A stretch of 64,000 bases of DNA from Sambucus nigra (taxonomy: Eukaryota; Streptophyta; Magnoliopsida; Dipsacales; Adoxaceae). The stretch lies in assembly GCA_949130495.1 (NCBI GenBank), contig OX422208.1, positions 689,269,702 through 689,333,701 on the forward strand. Reading direction: 5' to 3'. This document shows positions 53,934-64,000 of the stretch, piece by piece. The notes below the pieces were generated by a model. That model searched no databases. It saw nothing but the letters and a program-made list of their open reading frames with translations, and was not told where the DNA came from. The position numbers were made by a program, and so were the translations under genes. Numbering within the stretch: the first letter of the stretch is position 1; each line of letters starts with the position of its first letter.

Positions 53934-54560
53934 TCAGAGGCCATGGTTCTCTTCCATTTCAACCATAGGCTTCACCAGAGGGCAGGGGGCCGCGCCAACA
54001 CAGCCTCCAGCCTGGTCCATAGTCGCACACGATTCCATTCCGATCGCCTTATTCCCAGATGCTTGATCAAACAGTGATGCTCCATCTCCACCAATTATAT
54101 CATCATATGATGCAACAGCAGCAGAATGTTGAAGGTGAGGGAAAGGAAAGTACACACTGTGCACCACGATCTTCAGGTTACGCATAACGTCAGGAATCTT
54201 AATCCTCACGTAATTGATCCTTATAGGTCACCACAAGAGATTGTACTTTTTCAAGCGATGGAAACGTCGTCCCCTTCGAAATCTTATCCAGATCTGCAAC
54301 CGACAGTAGTTTATTCGGCAAAATGTGGAACCTAACGTTGCTAATGTACGCCTGTGAGCCGGTGAAGGTCGAGATATCATCCAACGTGAACACCGTCACG
54401 TTCTGGAGATTCACAAGCTCAGCGTACTTCACCTTCATCGCTAACGCCTAAATACTGAATTCGCTGTTGGCGACCTGTGTTGGATGGTGGTACAATTCCT
54501 TGTAATTGTTATTGTACGCGATGTACTCCCCATAGATGGTGAAAAAATCCATGAAATGAA
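53934..54560 (-). pseudogene. Captured fasciclin-like arabinogalactan protein fragment
   Basis: Minus-strand frames give YAELVNLQNVTVFTLDD, then RFHILPNKLLSVADLDK, SLEKVQSLVVT, and, after a frameshift near 54215, RINYVRIKIPDVMRNLKIVVH and PFPHLQ, ending MVEMEENHGL. The succession (NVTVF, RFHI, ADL, LVVT, NYVRI, NLKIVVH) fits a fasciclin domain of plant FLA cell-wall glycoproteins. An upstream piece with a stop (EYIAYNNNYKELYHH) reaches about 54540. Only one domain, no signal peptide and no GPI end. Identification rests on pattern memory, not a search. Confidence 0.55.
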
Positions 54561-55104
54561 TGAGACCATAAACTCCGAAAACTTGAAAAAAAATGGGGAT
54601 ATTTTTAAAATCACACATTTAAAAAATAAACAACGTAGAGCTAGAGTAATAGTGTCTCCGAACATATAATTGACAATAGAGTTGAGTCAATTGTTTAAAG
54701 TTAATCATACAAAAACAAATAAACCAAATATATATTGTTCCATCCAAAACTTAATTCAAAATAAGTTAATAATAGAAGAACTAAATTCGAAGTTTTGCGA
54801 TGTCCAAAATTTGGCAAGTACCTTTTGCCAAGTACAAAACTAATGCGCCCATCTTTCAAAGAAGATAAAATTAATATCATTAACAATGGACGGTAACATT
54901 ATTGGCACTCACCAACATAATAGAAGGTGTTAAAGAGTCATCTGAGTGGCAGGCTCACTGATGGACTCTATATAAAACGTGATTCTATTTCACCAATAAC
55001 GCACTCAAATGCCTCACAAAATCTATTGAGAACTCCTAATTTTTAAAAGGATAACTAGATCAAACTACCAAGCTCCCACAAAATCTCTTTTAAAGAATTA
55101 CAAA
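54561..55104. other. Unassigned AT-rich segment in CACTA
   Basis: No exon, domain or repeat recognised. Confidence 0.4.
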
Positions 55105-56150
55105 TGATTCATTTCATATTGTGGAGCATAAGCGGGACTGTTAATAACCCCTCTTCTAGAAGAAAAAAAAAACTCATGAGAATTCGTAAGTTTCCATTTT
55201 GATCTCTCCTTGAGCATAAAGTGGAAACTCAACAGATAAATAAGTGTAAATTGAAATAGGGTTTTGAAGGTGGATGTTACAATAAGTCTGGGAAAATTTA
55301 GTTCATGTGGAGGTTTGGATTTGAAGCTCAAGTCTTACGAGATGAAGAAAAAATTCGGATCATTAAAATTAATCACATTACAATGAGAGAAGAGGTGATA
55401 ATTACTCTATTGTATGCTAAATGTAGTAGATATGAAAGAAGGGAGTCTTGCTATGCTATGGATGAAATATCTTATCAGTATGAGAACAATCCATTTATAG
55501 TTGCTAGTGACTTTAATGTGGTGTGTAATCAGCATGAGAAAGCACGAGGCATTATGGTGGATCATCATGTAGTGTAGGAGTTTAATGAATAAATTTTTTC
55601 AAGTGTTCTGGTAGATTTTGGTTATAATGGCTCAAAATTTAGTTAGTATAGCAATAAAACAGATGAAATTTTAATTTTTTGCAAGAGTTCTAATGTTAAA
55701 TGGAATTCTATCTTCCCTTAAACTTCAGTTCATCATCCAAATAGGACCTGTTCAAATCATGCTCCTCCATTGGTTAGTATAAAAGCAAAGCTGTAAAATG
55801 TTCCAAGACCTTTTAATTTCCAATCTTTCCCATAATGACATTGAAGAGTTTATAAAGAGGTCTTGGTGTGTAGAGGCTACTGGCACCTAACGAAAAGATT
55901 CTCCACAAAGTTGCATAATTTGAAAATTGGGCTTAAGACATGAAATAAAATAACTTTTAAAGATGTGTTTCAAGTAGTGAATGATTAATAATATGAGATA
56001 ATTACTCTCAATATGAGTTTTGATCAGCATATTAACGAGGAAAATTGATCCTTAATGAATAAGGCTAGAGCTAGACTTAATTTGGCTTAGGAAAATTGAT
56101 CCTCAAAAAGTCATTGGGACAACTGGGCTCATGTCTGTATAACCCATATA
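55105..56150 (+). mobile_element. LINE (L1-type) fragment: endonuclease part of ORF2
   Basis: Reads ILWSISGTVNNPSSRRK near 55115, then VIITLLYAKCSRYERRE and NPFIVASDFNVVCNQHEKARG, the apurinic-endonuclease-like domain with its SDFNVV core. It continues with frame changes through VDFGYNGSKF and SSNVKWNSIFP to a degenerate PRPFNFQSF region. Stops throughout; no RT domain reached. Opposite strand to the captured genes, so probably a separate insertion. Confidence 0.8.
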
Positions 56151-56303
56151 ACTCACGACGACAACTGCTCAAAACAATACAACATATCTAGCAAGAGATG
56201 ATCGACCGCCAAAACAATACAACATTTTTAGATACCAGCAGTTACCTAATATCCTAAATTAGGCCCTAAAAATGATATAAAAAACTATCTCCAGAGTACT
56301 AAC

Positions 56304-56580
56304 CAATCCTGCACCAGCATAATCTTGTACAAATGCTGCATCCTTTATGGTTTTCTGCAATTAAAAGCAAAGATATAGAATAAGATACGAAACAAAGTGC
56401 CAAATATGTTGCTTGTTTTAAACAACAGTAATTCATTTCTCTTACATTCAGCCGAGACATCACGCCGCCAACAATGTCATTGGTAGATGCAACTTTAATT
56501 GCTACCTTAAGCCTAACAGCATCTTCATAATCCTCTCTATCAATGGCATGGGTCAACTGTGACTGTTGAGAAAAGTGTCA
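56304..56580 (-). pseudogene. Captured EXECUTER-like gene fragment (two exons)
   Basis: Exon down to 56446 encodes THAIDREDYEDAVRLKVAI and ASTNDIVGGVMSRLN, then a GT donor. After an 86-bp intron, exon 56354-56304 encodes KTIKDAAFVQDYAGAGL with GT following. The paired 'DREDYEDAVRLK' and 'DAAF..DYAGAGL' segments match the UVR-type region of plastid EXECUTER1/2 proteins (singlet-oxygen signalling). Only a small internal part is present. Identification by pattern. Confidence 0.6.
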
Positions 56581-57270
56581 GCATATATTGCTGCAATAAT
56601 GGAGATTAAGAAGAATAATGTTACACAAAATCAGGTTTTCAATGAATTGACCTTTGAGAAAAAAATGCTACTAATGTAGATTAATCAAAATGCATTCAGA
56701 CATAAAAGGGAATAAATAGAAGCCTAAACTTTTATAATTAAAACTTAATCCCACGGGGTTGGCCAATGACGTGTGCTCCGCCCCTTAAAGGAAACGCCAT
56801 ATGATAAAACATTAGACACCTCAAAAGGCCACCCATACAGACCCAATGATTAGTCGGATGCTCTAAGAGATCGAGTTCTATGTTGAACAGGCAAAATAGT
56901 CGAGCTACATAATTTTTTTGTCAAAAAGTGAGGCGTGAGACTCAAGATGTAAGTTTTTTTCTACATTAAAAATTGTACGAGATTATGAGTGAAAATAAAA
57001 TTTAGTAAATAACCTTCACACAATCATTTTTTAAAGGAGGGAATACAATTCAAAATGAAACAAATCATATATTAGACCAATAGAAGTTCACAATACTAGA
57101 TAATATATAAAATAATACTAAAAAGTTTAAAACACTAGACAGTCAAATAAGAAGATTATTAACACGGAGTATATCATTAAAATCAATAAGGTTATAACAC
57201 ATAAAACAAAAAAACAAAGAAAGGAAATTATTGCAACAAGTTTAAGACAGACTTAAAAGAAAGAATAATA
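56581..57270. other. Unassigned segment in CACTA
   Basis: AT-rich. A CCCACGGGGTTGGCCAATGA stretch near 56752 recalls parts of plant SINEs, but I find no convincing pol III boxes. No exon recognised. Confidence 0.35.
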
Positions 57271-57307
57271 TGTGTGTGTGTATATATATATATATACACA
57301 CATACAC

Positions 57308-57374
<67 letters not shown>
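57271..57374. repeat. (TG)n(TA)n(CA)n microsatellite
   Basis: TGTGTG, then TATATATA, then a long CACACA run. The left half is complementary to part of the right half, so it can form a hairpin or cruciform. Confidence 0.93.
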
Positions 57375-57377
<3 letters not shown>

Positions 57378-57429
57378 TGAGGGCTCCCTAACAAAAATAG
57401 AGCTTAATCAAAGGTTTCTGTCCAAATAA

Positions 57430-57679
57430 TGTAGTTTTGACTTATCTGTGGTCGCATATCAGGAGAAGCATGGTCATCGAGGTTGTTCACCACCTTTTTG
57501 CGCACATCAACGAACACTTATAATGAAGAAAAAAATCAATGAAGGAAGAAAATAATAGGAATGAAAAAAGGGGGGAAATGTGGTCCTGTTTTCTATAGAT
57601 CATGTCTTACGGGATTGATATTAATTGCCTTCAGGGGTTGCTCCTGGACAATTAGCCACTTCCACAAGTCCGGGTTTTC
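57430..57679 (-). pseudogene. Captured SDHAF2-like gene fragment (two exons)
   Basis: Exon 57679-57611 (AG before, GTAAG after) encodes ENPDLWKWLIVQEQPLKA. The next exon, from about 57527, encodes VFVDVRKKVVNNLDDHASPD. Both match the C-terminal half of the plant mitochondrial succinate dehydrogenase assembly factor 2 (flavinylation of SDH). The expected AG acceptor before the second exon is damaged (TATAA then GTG). Identification by pattern. Confidence 0.65.
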
Positions 57680-58517
57680 CTGCAATTAAAAATATTTAAC
57701 ATAAAAGCAGACGATAAATAAATAAATAAATAAATAACAACGTTACTAATATCAAATATGAAACATAAAAGCATTACTAATTAATATCAAATATGGGAGA
57801 TTTTAAAGTGCAAAAAACAATTCAAATAAATGAGCATAACCTTCGACCTTGGTATCAACAAGTCCTTATAGTCAGTTGAGCCTACTGATAGCATTCCCAA
57901 AATTGTCAATGGTGAGTATACAAGTGAAATGCCTACTACATTTTGTCAAATACAAGATATTATGGGCCATGAGCTTTAATCTAGTTGAATTGGTATAATA
58001 AATATCCCCGAACACTGACTACATCACAGAACTAAAAACTTGAATGACACCAACACAGGTGCATGATGAATTTACAACAAACATCTGAAATCAGGCTTTT
58101 ATTTAAAATTAAATTTTTTTTCTATAAGAATCTCTGAAGAAGCCTTCAAAATAGATGAGCCAAATCATACATTACTGTTAGTTTAGGAGTAATAACTTAC
58201 TGGGAGACCAAATCATCAACTTTCTCACACACATATCTACCTACAAATTTCTGAATACTACACCAAATCACCAAATCACATATTTGACTCAACATTGTTG
58301 ATTGATTTCAATGAAACTTAAAATCAATTTCAAAAACCTACAACAAAATTCAAAACCTAAGATCTAGCAACTGAAGATAGCAAGACATATCTAACATGTA
58401 GTTTATTTAAAGAAAATACTACCAAACTCATCATAAGAAACAAAAACAAACAAAAGTTATTCGAATCCCTAACAATGTAAAGTTAACAAATGTGTATGAA
58501 TCTAAATGTATATATAC
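57680..58517. other. Mostly intron-like segment in CACTA
   Basis: AT-rich. A minus-strand stretch near 57950-57845 has possible splice borders and reads ISLVYSPLTILGMLSVG in one frame; I cannot assign it. Confidence 0.35.
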
Positions 58518-58561
58518 CTGAAGAAAAGAGCACAGAGATCGCGTACCAATGTTTTTGACAT
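58518..58561 (-). other. Possible ATG-bearing first exon near the CACTA right end
   Basis: Minus-strand ATG at 58561 opens MSKTLVRDLCALFF and meets a CAG/GTATATATA donor at 58518. It lies upstream of, and in the same orientation as, all captured fragments, so it could be the first exon of a chimeric transcript or of another captured gene. Not assigned to a family. Confidence 0.35.
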
Positions 58562-58689
58562 TTTGACGGGATGAGAATAGCAGGGAGAACCCTAGGTGAT
58601 GAGTTGGGCCTTTTTGTTTGGGTGTGTGAGAGTCGAGGCTTGTCTTTTCGTTAGGAGGGAAAACTTCCTCTCTTTTAGTTTTCTAATTT

Positions 58690-58829
58690 TCACTTGTAAG
58701 ATACAAAACTAATATTAGTAACACTTATATGATATTTGTAACGGTAATTTATTGTGAGAAATAGTAATGGTATGATAATGTTAGTAATCAAAAAATTAGT
58801 CTGTACTAAAAGAGCATTTTGGTGTAGTG
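58690..58829. repeat. Right terminus and subterminal repeats of the CACTA element
   Basis: Fewer and more diverged copies of the TAGTAAC/GTAACGG motif found at the left end, then the terminal repeat ending GGTGTAGTG. Confidence 0.8.
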
Positions 58830-58832
58830 AAT

Positions 58833-59693
58833 CCCAGGCAGCTCGTAGGGTTCTCACATAAAAACGTCCAAATTATTCCGTAAAAGTACTGTCAGTTCCT
58901 TCTTCTCTCGATCTGTGAAAGGAGCTCCGATAAAAAACATCCTATCTTTATTGTCGCCACTGGATGCGACTTCCTCCAGGTCTGCAATGACCCTCGTAGA
59001 GGAGAGGATCCTGGTCTCCTCCACTCCAGGTCTTCCATATCTTAGCTTCTATTTGGAAGGTATCAAACCTTCCATATCTTCAACCTTCTTCTTGGCTTTC
59101 TCAACTTTTTTTTCTAGCTTGGGGCGGATAGTCGCTATAAAGAACCTCCTTGCCATCGCTTAATCACCATGGATCTCCACTACTCCTCATTCAGTCACAG
59201 ACTTGAGCTTATGATGGTAGGTAGATGGGATGACTTTCATCGCATGCATCCATCCTTTGCCGAGGATTGCTTGGTAGGGTGAATCAATATCAACCACAAG
59301 AAAGTCGATCATTTTCGAGATTTTTACCGCCCTAACTAGCAGGACGATCTTTACCAATGGTATGGTTACTTTCCCAGCGAAACCAACTAGAGGAATGGTG
59401 GCTTTCTTTAGGTCGACGACACCCAATTTCAACTTACTGAATAGGTCGAGGTACATTACTTCGGATGAGCTACCTTGGTCGACGAGAAATCTGTCGACGT
59501 CATAGTTAGCTATCCTAAGTGTAATGATCAACACATCATGATGTGGGGTTCTTACTCCTACTAGGTCCTCATTATTGAACACAATGTGCTTGCTATAGTC
59601 GACGTCCTCTGCTCGCTGACGCTTTCCTGCTTGTGTTTTGGCTAGATCGATTTGAAAAGCTTTCATCACGGTTGTAATCTTTTTGACTTCCAC
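58833..59693 (-). pseudogene. Protease and linker of element D
   Basis: DVDRFLVDQGSSSEVMYLDLF holds the active-site Asp (VDQGSS), followed by VGFAGKVTIPLV and MIDFLVVDIDSPYQAILGKGW. The linker toward RT continues to ELPGI at the CACTA insertion site, with a stop near 58850. Upstream, DVDYSKHIVFNNEDLVG links to gag. Confidence 0.85.
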
Positions 59694-59765
59694 CCGAGTT
59701 GTGTTTTCTTGAATCTGTTTGAGATCGGATGCCCCATGAATTACTGCGAGCTCATGGCTGACGTC

Positions 59766-61295
59766 TTACTCAAGCACGTTGTCGGGTATTTGATCTTCAT
59801 TGGCAGCTATCTTCTCTGCCTTCTTTTCCAGAAATTTACTCAAGTGTCTAGTTTGAGATAACTCTTCGAGGTGACACTTAAGGGATTTGTAGTGCTCAGT
59901 TTTGTGCCCACCCTCTTTATGGAAAGTACATCTCAGTGCGTTGTTCCTCTTTGAAGGGTCTCCACCCATCTTCCTTGGCCACTTAACGAACGGTTCGTCC
60001 TTGATATTTTTCAGAATATTATAGATAGGTTCTTTAAAAATTGTGTTTACTGCTTGAAATGCATTCGAGGCATCACTCTTGTTCCCATTCTTAGGGCCGC
60101 CCTTGCCCCCATTCTTACTTCCTTTCTTTTGATTCTCAGTTTTATTGCTACCCTTGTCGGCGAATTTAGCGCGACCATTTTCACCTTTACTAAGATGGGT
60201 CACATCTTCAATTTTAGCTTTTTTTTCAATACGAGCCATTAAGTCGTCAATGGTTATGGCCTCATTTTTAATGGGGGACTGACGGAGGAGGTAAGAAGTG
60301 GGTAAGCCAATCTTGAAGGATGCGACGGTGACCTGTTCCGAGCAGTCCTCGACCTCATTGAATAATTCTCAATATCTCTTTGTGTAGTCTCTGAGGCTCT
60401 CCTGGGCCTTTTTCTTCATAGTTAACAAAGCATCCATCCTCTTCGGGTGGGAGCTGCTGGTAATGAAGCGAGCTGTGAAGAGCTCCACCAGGGATTCAAA
60501 GTTTCTGATAGATCTGTGAGGGAGTTTCTCGAACCACATTTGAGCCACATCGTGTAAGCTCGACGAAAATATCCGGCACATCAAGGAGTCCCTGTGGTTC
60601 CAAAGGGTCATGGCCTTCCTGTATTGCCTGATATGGTCGATAGGATCAGTCTTTCCATCGTAGATATTGAACCTGGGCATTGCGAACTTCTTGGGGACTT
60701 CTTCGTCTTCTTCTATCTCCCTTGAGAAAAGGTATTTCATCTGGGTCCTGTGAGCTCGCCTGGATAGCTCGATGGTCGACCTGGCACCTCGATGTGCTGG
60801 GTGTTGGTCCATTTCTCTTCGAACCAAGTTTCGTATGTCACCGTTTCCTCGGCCTGGGCTCCTGTAACGGTGAGCTGATTGTTTTTGTTCAGGAAAGTCG
60901 TTGTCTAACCTGTGTCCCTCGATTCTTTGAGATCCATGTCTTGGACTCCTTCCTCGACTGCGATATCTGCTCCCCTAAGGGCTATGAGTGAGATAATGAC
61001 GTTGCCTTGTGATGCGATGGAGTTCTCTCTCCATCTTCTCCAGTCTCCTCTTGAGGCGAGCATTTTTATCTTCTTGCTTGTGAGTGGCTTCCTCCTGTTC
61101 TTGGAGCCTGGCCTCATAGGCGTCGATCATCGTGGAAACTTGCGTGGACCTAGTTGGTACTTTACTTTTTTCTGAGGCTTGCTGTTTCGGGCGAGGCCTT
61201 GAGTTTGAGCGTCGAACTACAGATCTAACCCTGCGAGAGGCAGGTTGCTCTTGAATATCCCCTGCTTGAGGGGCATTACTACTATGACCAAACAT
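59766..61295 (-). pseudogene. Gag of element D
   Basis: Starts MFGHSSNAPQAGDIQEQP, 46 bp after the primer site. An Arg-rich and coiled-coil N-terminus (EARLQEQEEATHKQEDKNA) is followed by the gag core FNIYDGKTDPIDHIRQYRK, AQMWFEKLPHRSI, and HPKRMDALLTMKKKAQESL. The zinc-like motif CTFHKEGGHKTEHY has Tyr in place of the last Cys. Frame changes near 60975-60830 and a stop region at 60368-60240. Confidence 0.88.
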
Positions 61296-61340
61296 TTTAA
61301 GTTCTTGTTGGTGAAGGCTATCTTAAAGGAAGAACAATCG

Positions 61341-61360
61341 CTTCCCATAGACGGCGCCAA
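61341..61360 (-). other. Primer-binding site of element D
   Basis: Minus-strand TTGGCGCCGTCTATGGGAAG right after the LTR; tRNA-Asp type, as in A and B. Confidence 0.85.
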
Positions 61361-61361
61361 T

Positions 61362-61774
61362 TGTGGTGACAATAAATCTCAACACAAAATTATAAGCAAA
61401 TGCGATCACCAGAAAAAAAATAAAAAACATAAAATAGCTTCAATCACACACGACACAAAATATACGTGGTTCGACAAAATGGCCTACGTCCACGGTGGTG
61501 CTCTCTGATTGTTATTTCTCTTTACTCCAGGGGAGTGTTACAATTGCATGCCCTTTGCCCCGATCTGGGGGGTTTAATATATACATGTAATTCTCAAAGA
61601 GTGGGGGTGTTGTACACCTCCACATTGGTTCATAATCCCTAGAATATCTTTTGAGAGATTTTAGGGGTTGAATGGGTAATCACTGAATTAGTTATTTATG
61701 AGACCTTAGATTTTAGGCCGGACTTTCCCTATCTTTGTTAATGCTTCTTTGGGCTACTTATCTAGGCCAAGACA
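61362..61774 (-). repeat. 5' LTR of element D
   Basis: On the minus strand it ends GTCACCACA next to the primer site; the start is placed at TGTCTTGGCC (61774), where copia gag sequence resumes. Contains the U5 blocks TGGACGTAGGCC (61481-61492) and GAACCACGTA. The outer boundary is inferred. Confidence 0.7.
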
Positions 61775-61776
61775 AT

Positions 61777-63520
61777 TTAAACGAGGTACCCATAGTGACC
61801 ATTCCTATAACAATATGTGCAAGTAAAGACTCGTGGAATGTTATCTAAGGGTTGATCTCTTTTAACATTCTTATCAACGGTTGACTCTCTCAAAACCATG
61901 GTTTTAGCTTTATTAGCGGAAGCAGTTTGAGTATCGAAGCCAATATCAGACTTGTCATTTTTTATTTGGATGTTGCTTAACATCTTATCCAATTTTTTAG
62001 ACCTAGACTCCGATAAAACTTGACACGACTCGAGTCTCTTAATTTACTTTCAAGCTCAATTATCCCAGACTCAAGTAAACTCATAGTCTCTTCAAACTCA
62101 ATAAGCTCTTTCTTCATAGCCTCTATTAAACTTCAAAGACTATCTCTCTCACTTTTAACATACTCTAGCTTGTCTCGAAGAGTCCTCTCGCATGCCCTAA
62201 GATCTTCAATTAAAACACTCTCATCATTTTTTACGACACATTTTTTCATGCTAGCTTCCAACTTCAAGTTCTCCTCTTTTAATTTCAACGATTCCATAAA
62301 CAACTCACATAAGGTAACTTGGAGTTCAATCTCCTCATCCTCTTCTTCATTCTCACTCTCTTATCCACTCTCTTTATTATCAAACACTTGGTATTTACAA
62401 ACAATGGCCTTGGAAGTGTTATCCAAGAACTATCTTCTTGGGAAAATTTCTCATCAAAACTAGCATGACTAGCCATGAACGCGGTGAAGTTGCGCTCAAT
62501 GGAAAAATTGGGTCCCTCTTTCGGTTCACTATCATTGAGGGTGGCATTGTAAGCAATATGTTTCTTTCCTTCCTTCCTTAGTTTATTAGGACACTCAACT
62601 ACCATATCTCTATACCCCTCATACCCAAAACACCTATTTGACTCATCCCTCTTAAGATTATCATTGCGATTTTTAGGGAGTTTATCGGCCTCGTTATACT
62701 TAGACTCCTCAAATTTATTATAATCATTAAAAAAAATTCTTTATTAAACTTAATAAATTTTCTGAACTTCTTAGCAAACATAGCCATATAATATAAGTAA
62801 ATGTCTAATTAATCATCCGAGACTCGTGTTTCCTCCTTCTGGACTTTCAAATCAATGCCCTTATCTTTCGCAGGAATTTTGGAGGTAAACATATCGAGTT
62901 CATAGGTTTGAAGATCACCTACCAGTTCCTCGAGTTTCGTAGAGTCTAAGGTGCCTGAGAAGTTTAACACCATTACATTTGGATTAATTTTTTCAGGCAA
63001 CGACCTTAAGATTTTCTTTATGACACGATTTTCGTGCACCTTCTCTCCCAACTTAAAAGATGAGTTAACTATGTCAGACAATCTAGAGTAAAACTCATTA
63101 AATTACTATAATATCCTAATGGTTTCAAACTAAGTGGCGTGGTTTCGAAGTTTGAAAGTATTAACAACACTAGTACCTTCATGGGTGAGTTGAAGTATGT
63201 TCCAAGCTTCTTTAGATGTTTCACAAGTCATAATGAGGCGGAACTCCTTTGGCGTGACCGCATTAAAAAGAGCATTTAAACCACGTGAATTGTAGTTTTC
63301 TAGTTTATGCTCATCCTCACTCCATATTTGTACGAGTTTAGGAACGCGAACTTCTCCTACTAAACATGTTGGTGGGGACCACCCTTTAACAATCGCTTGC
63401 GAAACCCACTCATCTAATGACTTAAGTGCCGACCTCAAACACGCTTTTCAGTATGTGTAGTTGGAACCATTAAAAAATAGCGTACCTAGAAAATGAATTT
63501 TTTTCCATATTCAATCCTAA
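61777..63520 (-). pseudogene. Gag of a Ty1/copia element (SIRE/Maximus-like)
   Basis: Reading leftward: NGSNYTY, a stop at an expected Trp, then ACLRSALKSLDEWVSQ, CETSKEAWNILQLTHEG and LRSLPEKINPNVMVLNF, the gag-polypeptide of copia type. A knuckle-like CFGYEGYRDMVVEC has lost its second Cys. A coiled-coil stretch precedes CTYCYRNGHYGYLV, where element D begins. Several stops. The element continues beyond D, not seen in this window. Confidence 0.8.
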
Positions 63521-63544
63521 AAGGATCTAACACAATAATTTAGA

Positions 63545-63562
63545 GCACCCACTTTGATACCA
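63545..63562 (-). other. Primer-binding site of the copia element
   Basis: Minus-strand TGGTATCAAAGTGGGTGC, initiator tRNA-Met type with one change in the TGGTATCAGAG core. Confidence 0.75.
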
Positions 63563-63564
63563 CT

Positions 63565-64000
63565 TGTAAGAGTTCCCCAAAATTATGGACGAGATGGTTC
63601 CGAAATTTACACAAGTCGAATTTAAAAAAATTAAATTTTCAAATTAATAATATCTACTTAAATAACATTAATTCAAAATGAATTTCAAATAAACAAAACT
63701 ACCCAAATTAATTATGCACCAATTAAGACACTTTTGTGATTAAATCAATTTTATCTTGTTAACCCAAGCATGCATCTAGATGAGAAAGGACACGACAGAA
63801 GACTTACACAATGACTTGACGCCCTCATAAGCCTTAACGCTCTTCATCCCTTCAACCTCTGCTTAGTGACAATGCAGGAGTCCACCTACATCTCAGAGTC
63901 CACCGATAGGTCACAGTAACCGTTACGCATACGGAGTCCACCGTATGTAAACCAACAAGCACGAAATCCTACGTAAGAAAAAATTCTCAATAATTGAGAG
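63565..64000 (-). mobile_element. 5' LTR (partial) of the copia element
   Basis: From the LTR 3' end (CTCTTACA on the minus strand) to the window edge. AT-rich; no gene. Its start is outside the window. Confidence 0.6.

Larger units (their letters stand above)
39748..58829. mobile_element. CACTA transposon carrying host gene fragments (19,082 bp incl. element B)
   Basis: Left end CACTACACTAAAAT; right end, reverse-complemented, CACTACACCAAAAT. Flanked by 3-bp target duplications AAT (39745-39747 and 58830-58832), the CACTA/En-Spm hallmark. Excision restores the D pol frame (ELPGI joined to DPSVT). Without element B the transposon is about 7.1 kb. No transposase was recognised. It contains intron-bearing fragments of an ACR gene, a fasciclin-like gene, an EXECUTER gene and an SDHAF2 gene, all on the minus strand, plus a LINE fragment. 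It is therefore a Pack-type non-autonomous CACTA. Confidence 0.93.
33410..61774 (-). mobile_element. Tat-like Ty3/gypsy element D (interrupted)
   Basis: Minus-strand element reconstructed from pieces: 5' LTR 61362-61774, primer site 61341-61360, gag and protease 61295-58833, RT 39744-39256 and 36037-35770, RNase H and second RNase H 35640-34800, integrase 34720-33410. It is interrupted by the CACTA element (39748-58829), solo LTR H (36038-39255) and element C at 33409. The second RNase H puts it in the Tat lineage, but its LTR and proteins differ clearly from A and B. The 3' LTR is not in view. Many frame disruptions. Confidence 0.85.

Noticed and set aside
54126..54669. Plus-strand small frames opposite the fasciclin-like fragment
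   Set aside because: The minus strand carries the recognisable domain pattern; the plus frames are unrelated shadows.
56750..56890. SINE near the EXECUTER fragment
   Set aside because: A GGGGTTGGCC-type stretch is present but I cannot find a convincing A and B box pair or target duplication.
1..64000. Integrated pararetrovirus or other viral sequence
   Set aside because: All RT-bearing segments show Ty3/gypsy order (RT, RNase H, integrase) or, for the one copia element, its gag and primer-site features; no movement-protein or coat-protein region was recognised.

Overview
The window is nuclear DNA from a flowering plant, from a repeat-rich and probably pericentromeric or heterochromatic region. 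The evidence is nested LTR retrotransposons of the Ty3/gypsy Tat and chromovirus types and of the Ty1/copia type, a CACTA and a hAT DNA transposon, and captured fragments of typical plant genes (ACR-type ACT-repeat protein, EXECUTER, SDH assembly factor 2, fasciclin-like AGP). I see no intact host gene and no tRNA, rRNA or CRISPR. The species cannot be named from the sequence.

Layout, left to right. 1-3364: 3' end of a plus-strand Tat-like element (F), with an antisense accessory ORF remnant and its 3' LTR. 3365-4323: unassigned AT-rich DNA. 4324-5424: piece of a chromovirus-type LTR (G). 5425-15137: an unusual block (E) with seven tandem arrays, ending in a putative 4.0-kb LTR that carries an 18-bp GC-rich minisatellite. 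15138-18427: relics of a minus-strand chromovirus (C) interrupted by a hAT element with an 8-bp target duplication. 18428-30473: a complete minus-strand Tat-like element (A) with two 576-bp LTRs and target duplication ATAGG, inserted in the leader of C. 30547-33409: primer site and 5' LTR of C. 33410-61774: minus-strand Tat-like element D, broken up by C, by a 3.2-kb solo LTR (H), and by a 19-kb CACTA element (39748-58829). The CACTA in turn contains a complete plus-strand Tat-like element B (40937-52929). 61777-64000: gag, primer site and LTR start of a copia element into which D appears to have inserted.

The nesting can be checked internally. Removing H, the CACTA or B, each with one copy of its target duplication, restores a continuous reading frame in the interrupted host sequence (D reverse transcriptase, D pol, and a captured ACR gene). 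The order of events is copia, then D, then CACTA, then B, with H and C (followed by hAT and A) entering D separately.

The two most interesting systems are these. (1) Elements A and B each carry, downstream of pol and on the opposite strand, two genes: a spliced three-exon gene and a single-exon coiled-coil gene. Intron positions, intron sizes and a TATA-like box about 170 bp upstream of the ATG are conserved between the two copies. (2) The CACTA element is a Pack-type gene-capture element holding intron-containing fragments of four unrelated host genes, all in the same orientation, plus a possible ATG-bearing first exon. A phased 18-bp repeat in the U3 of both the A and B LTRs is a further structured signal.
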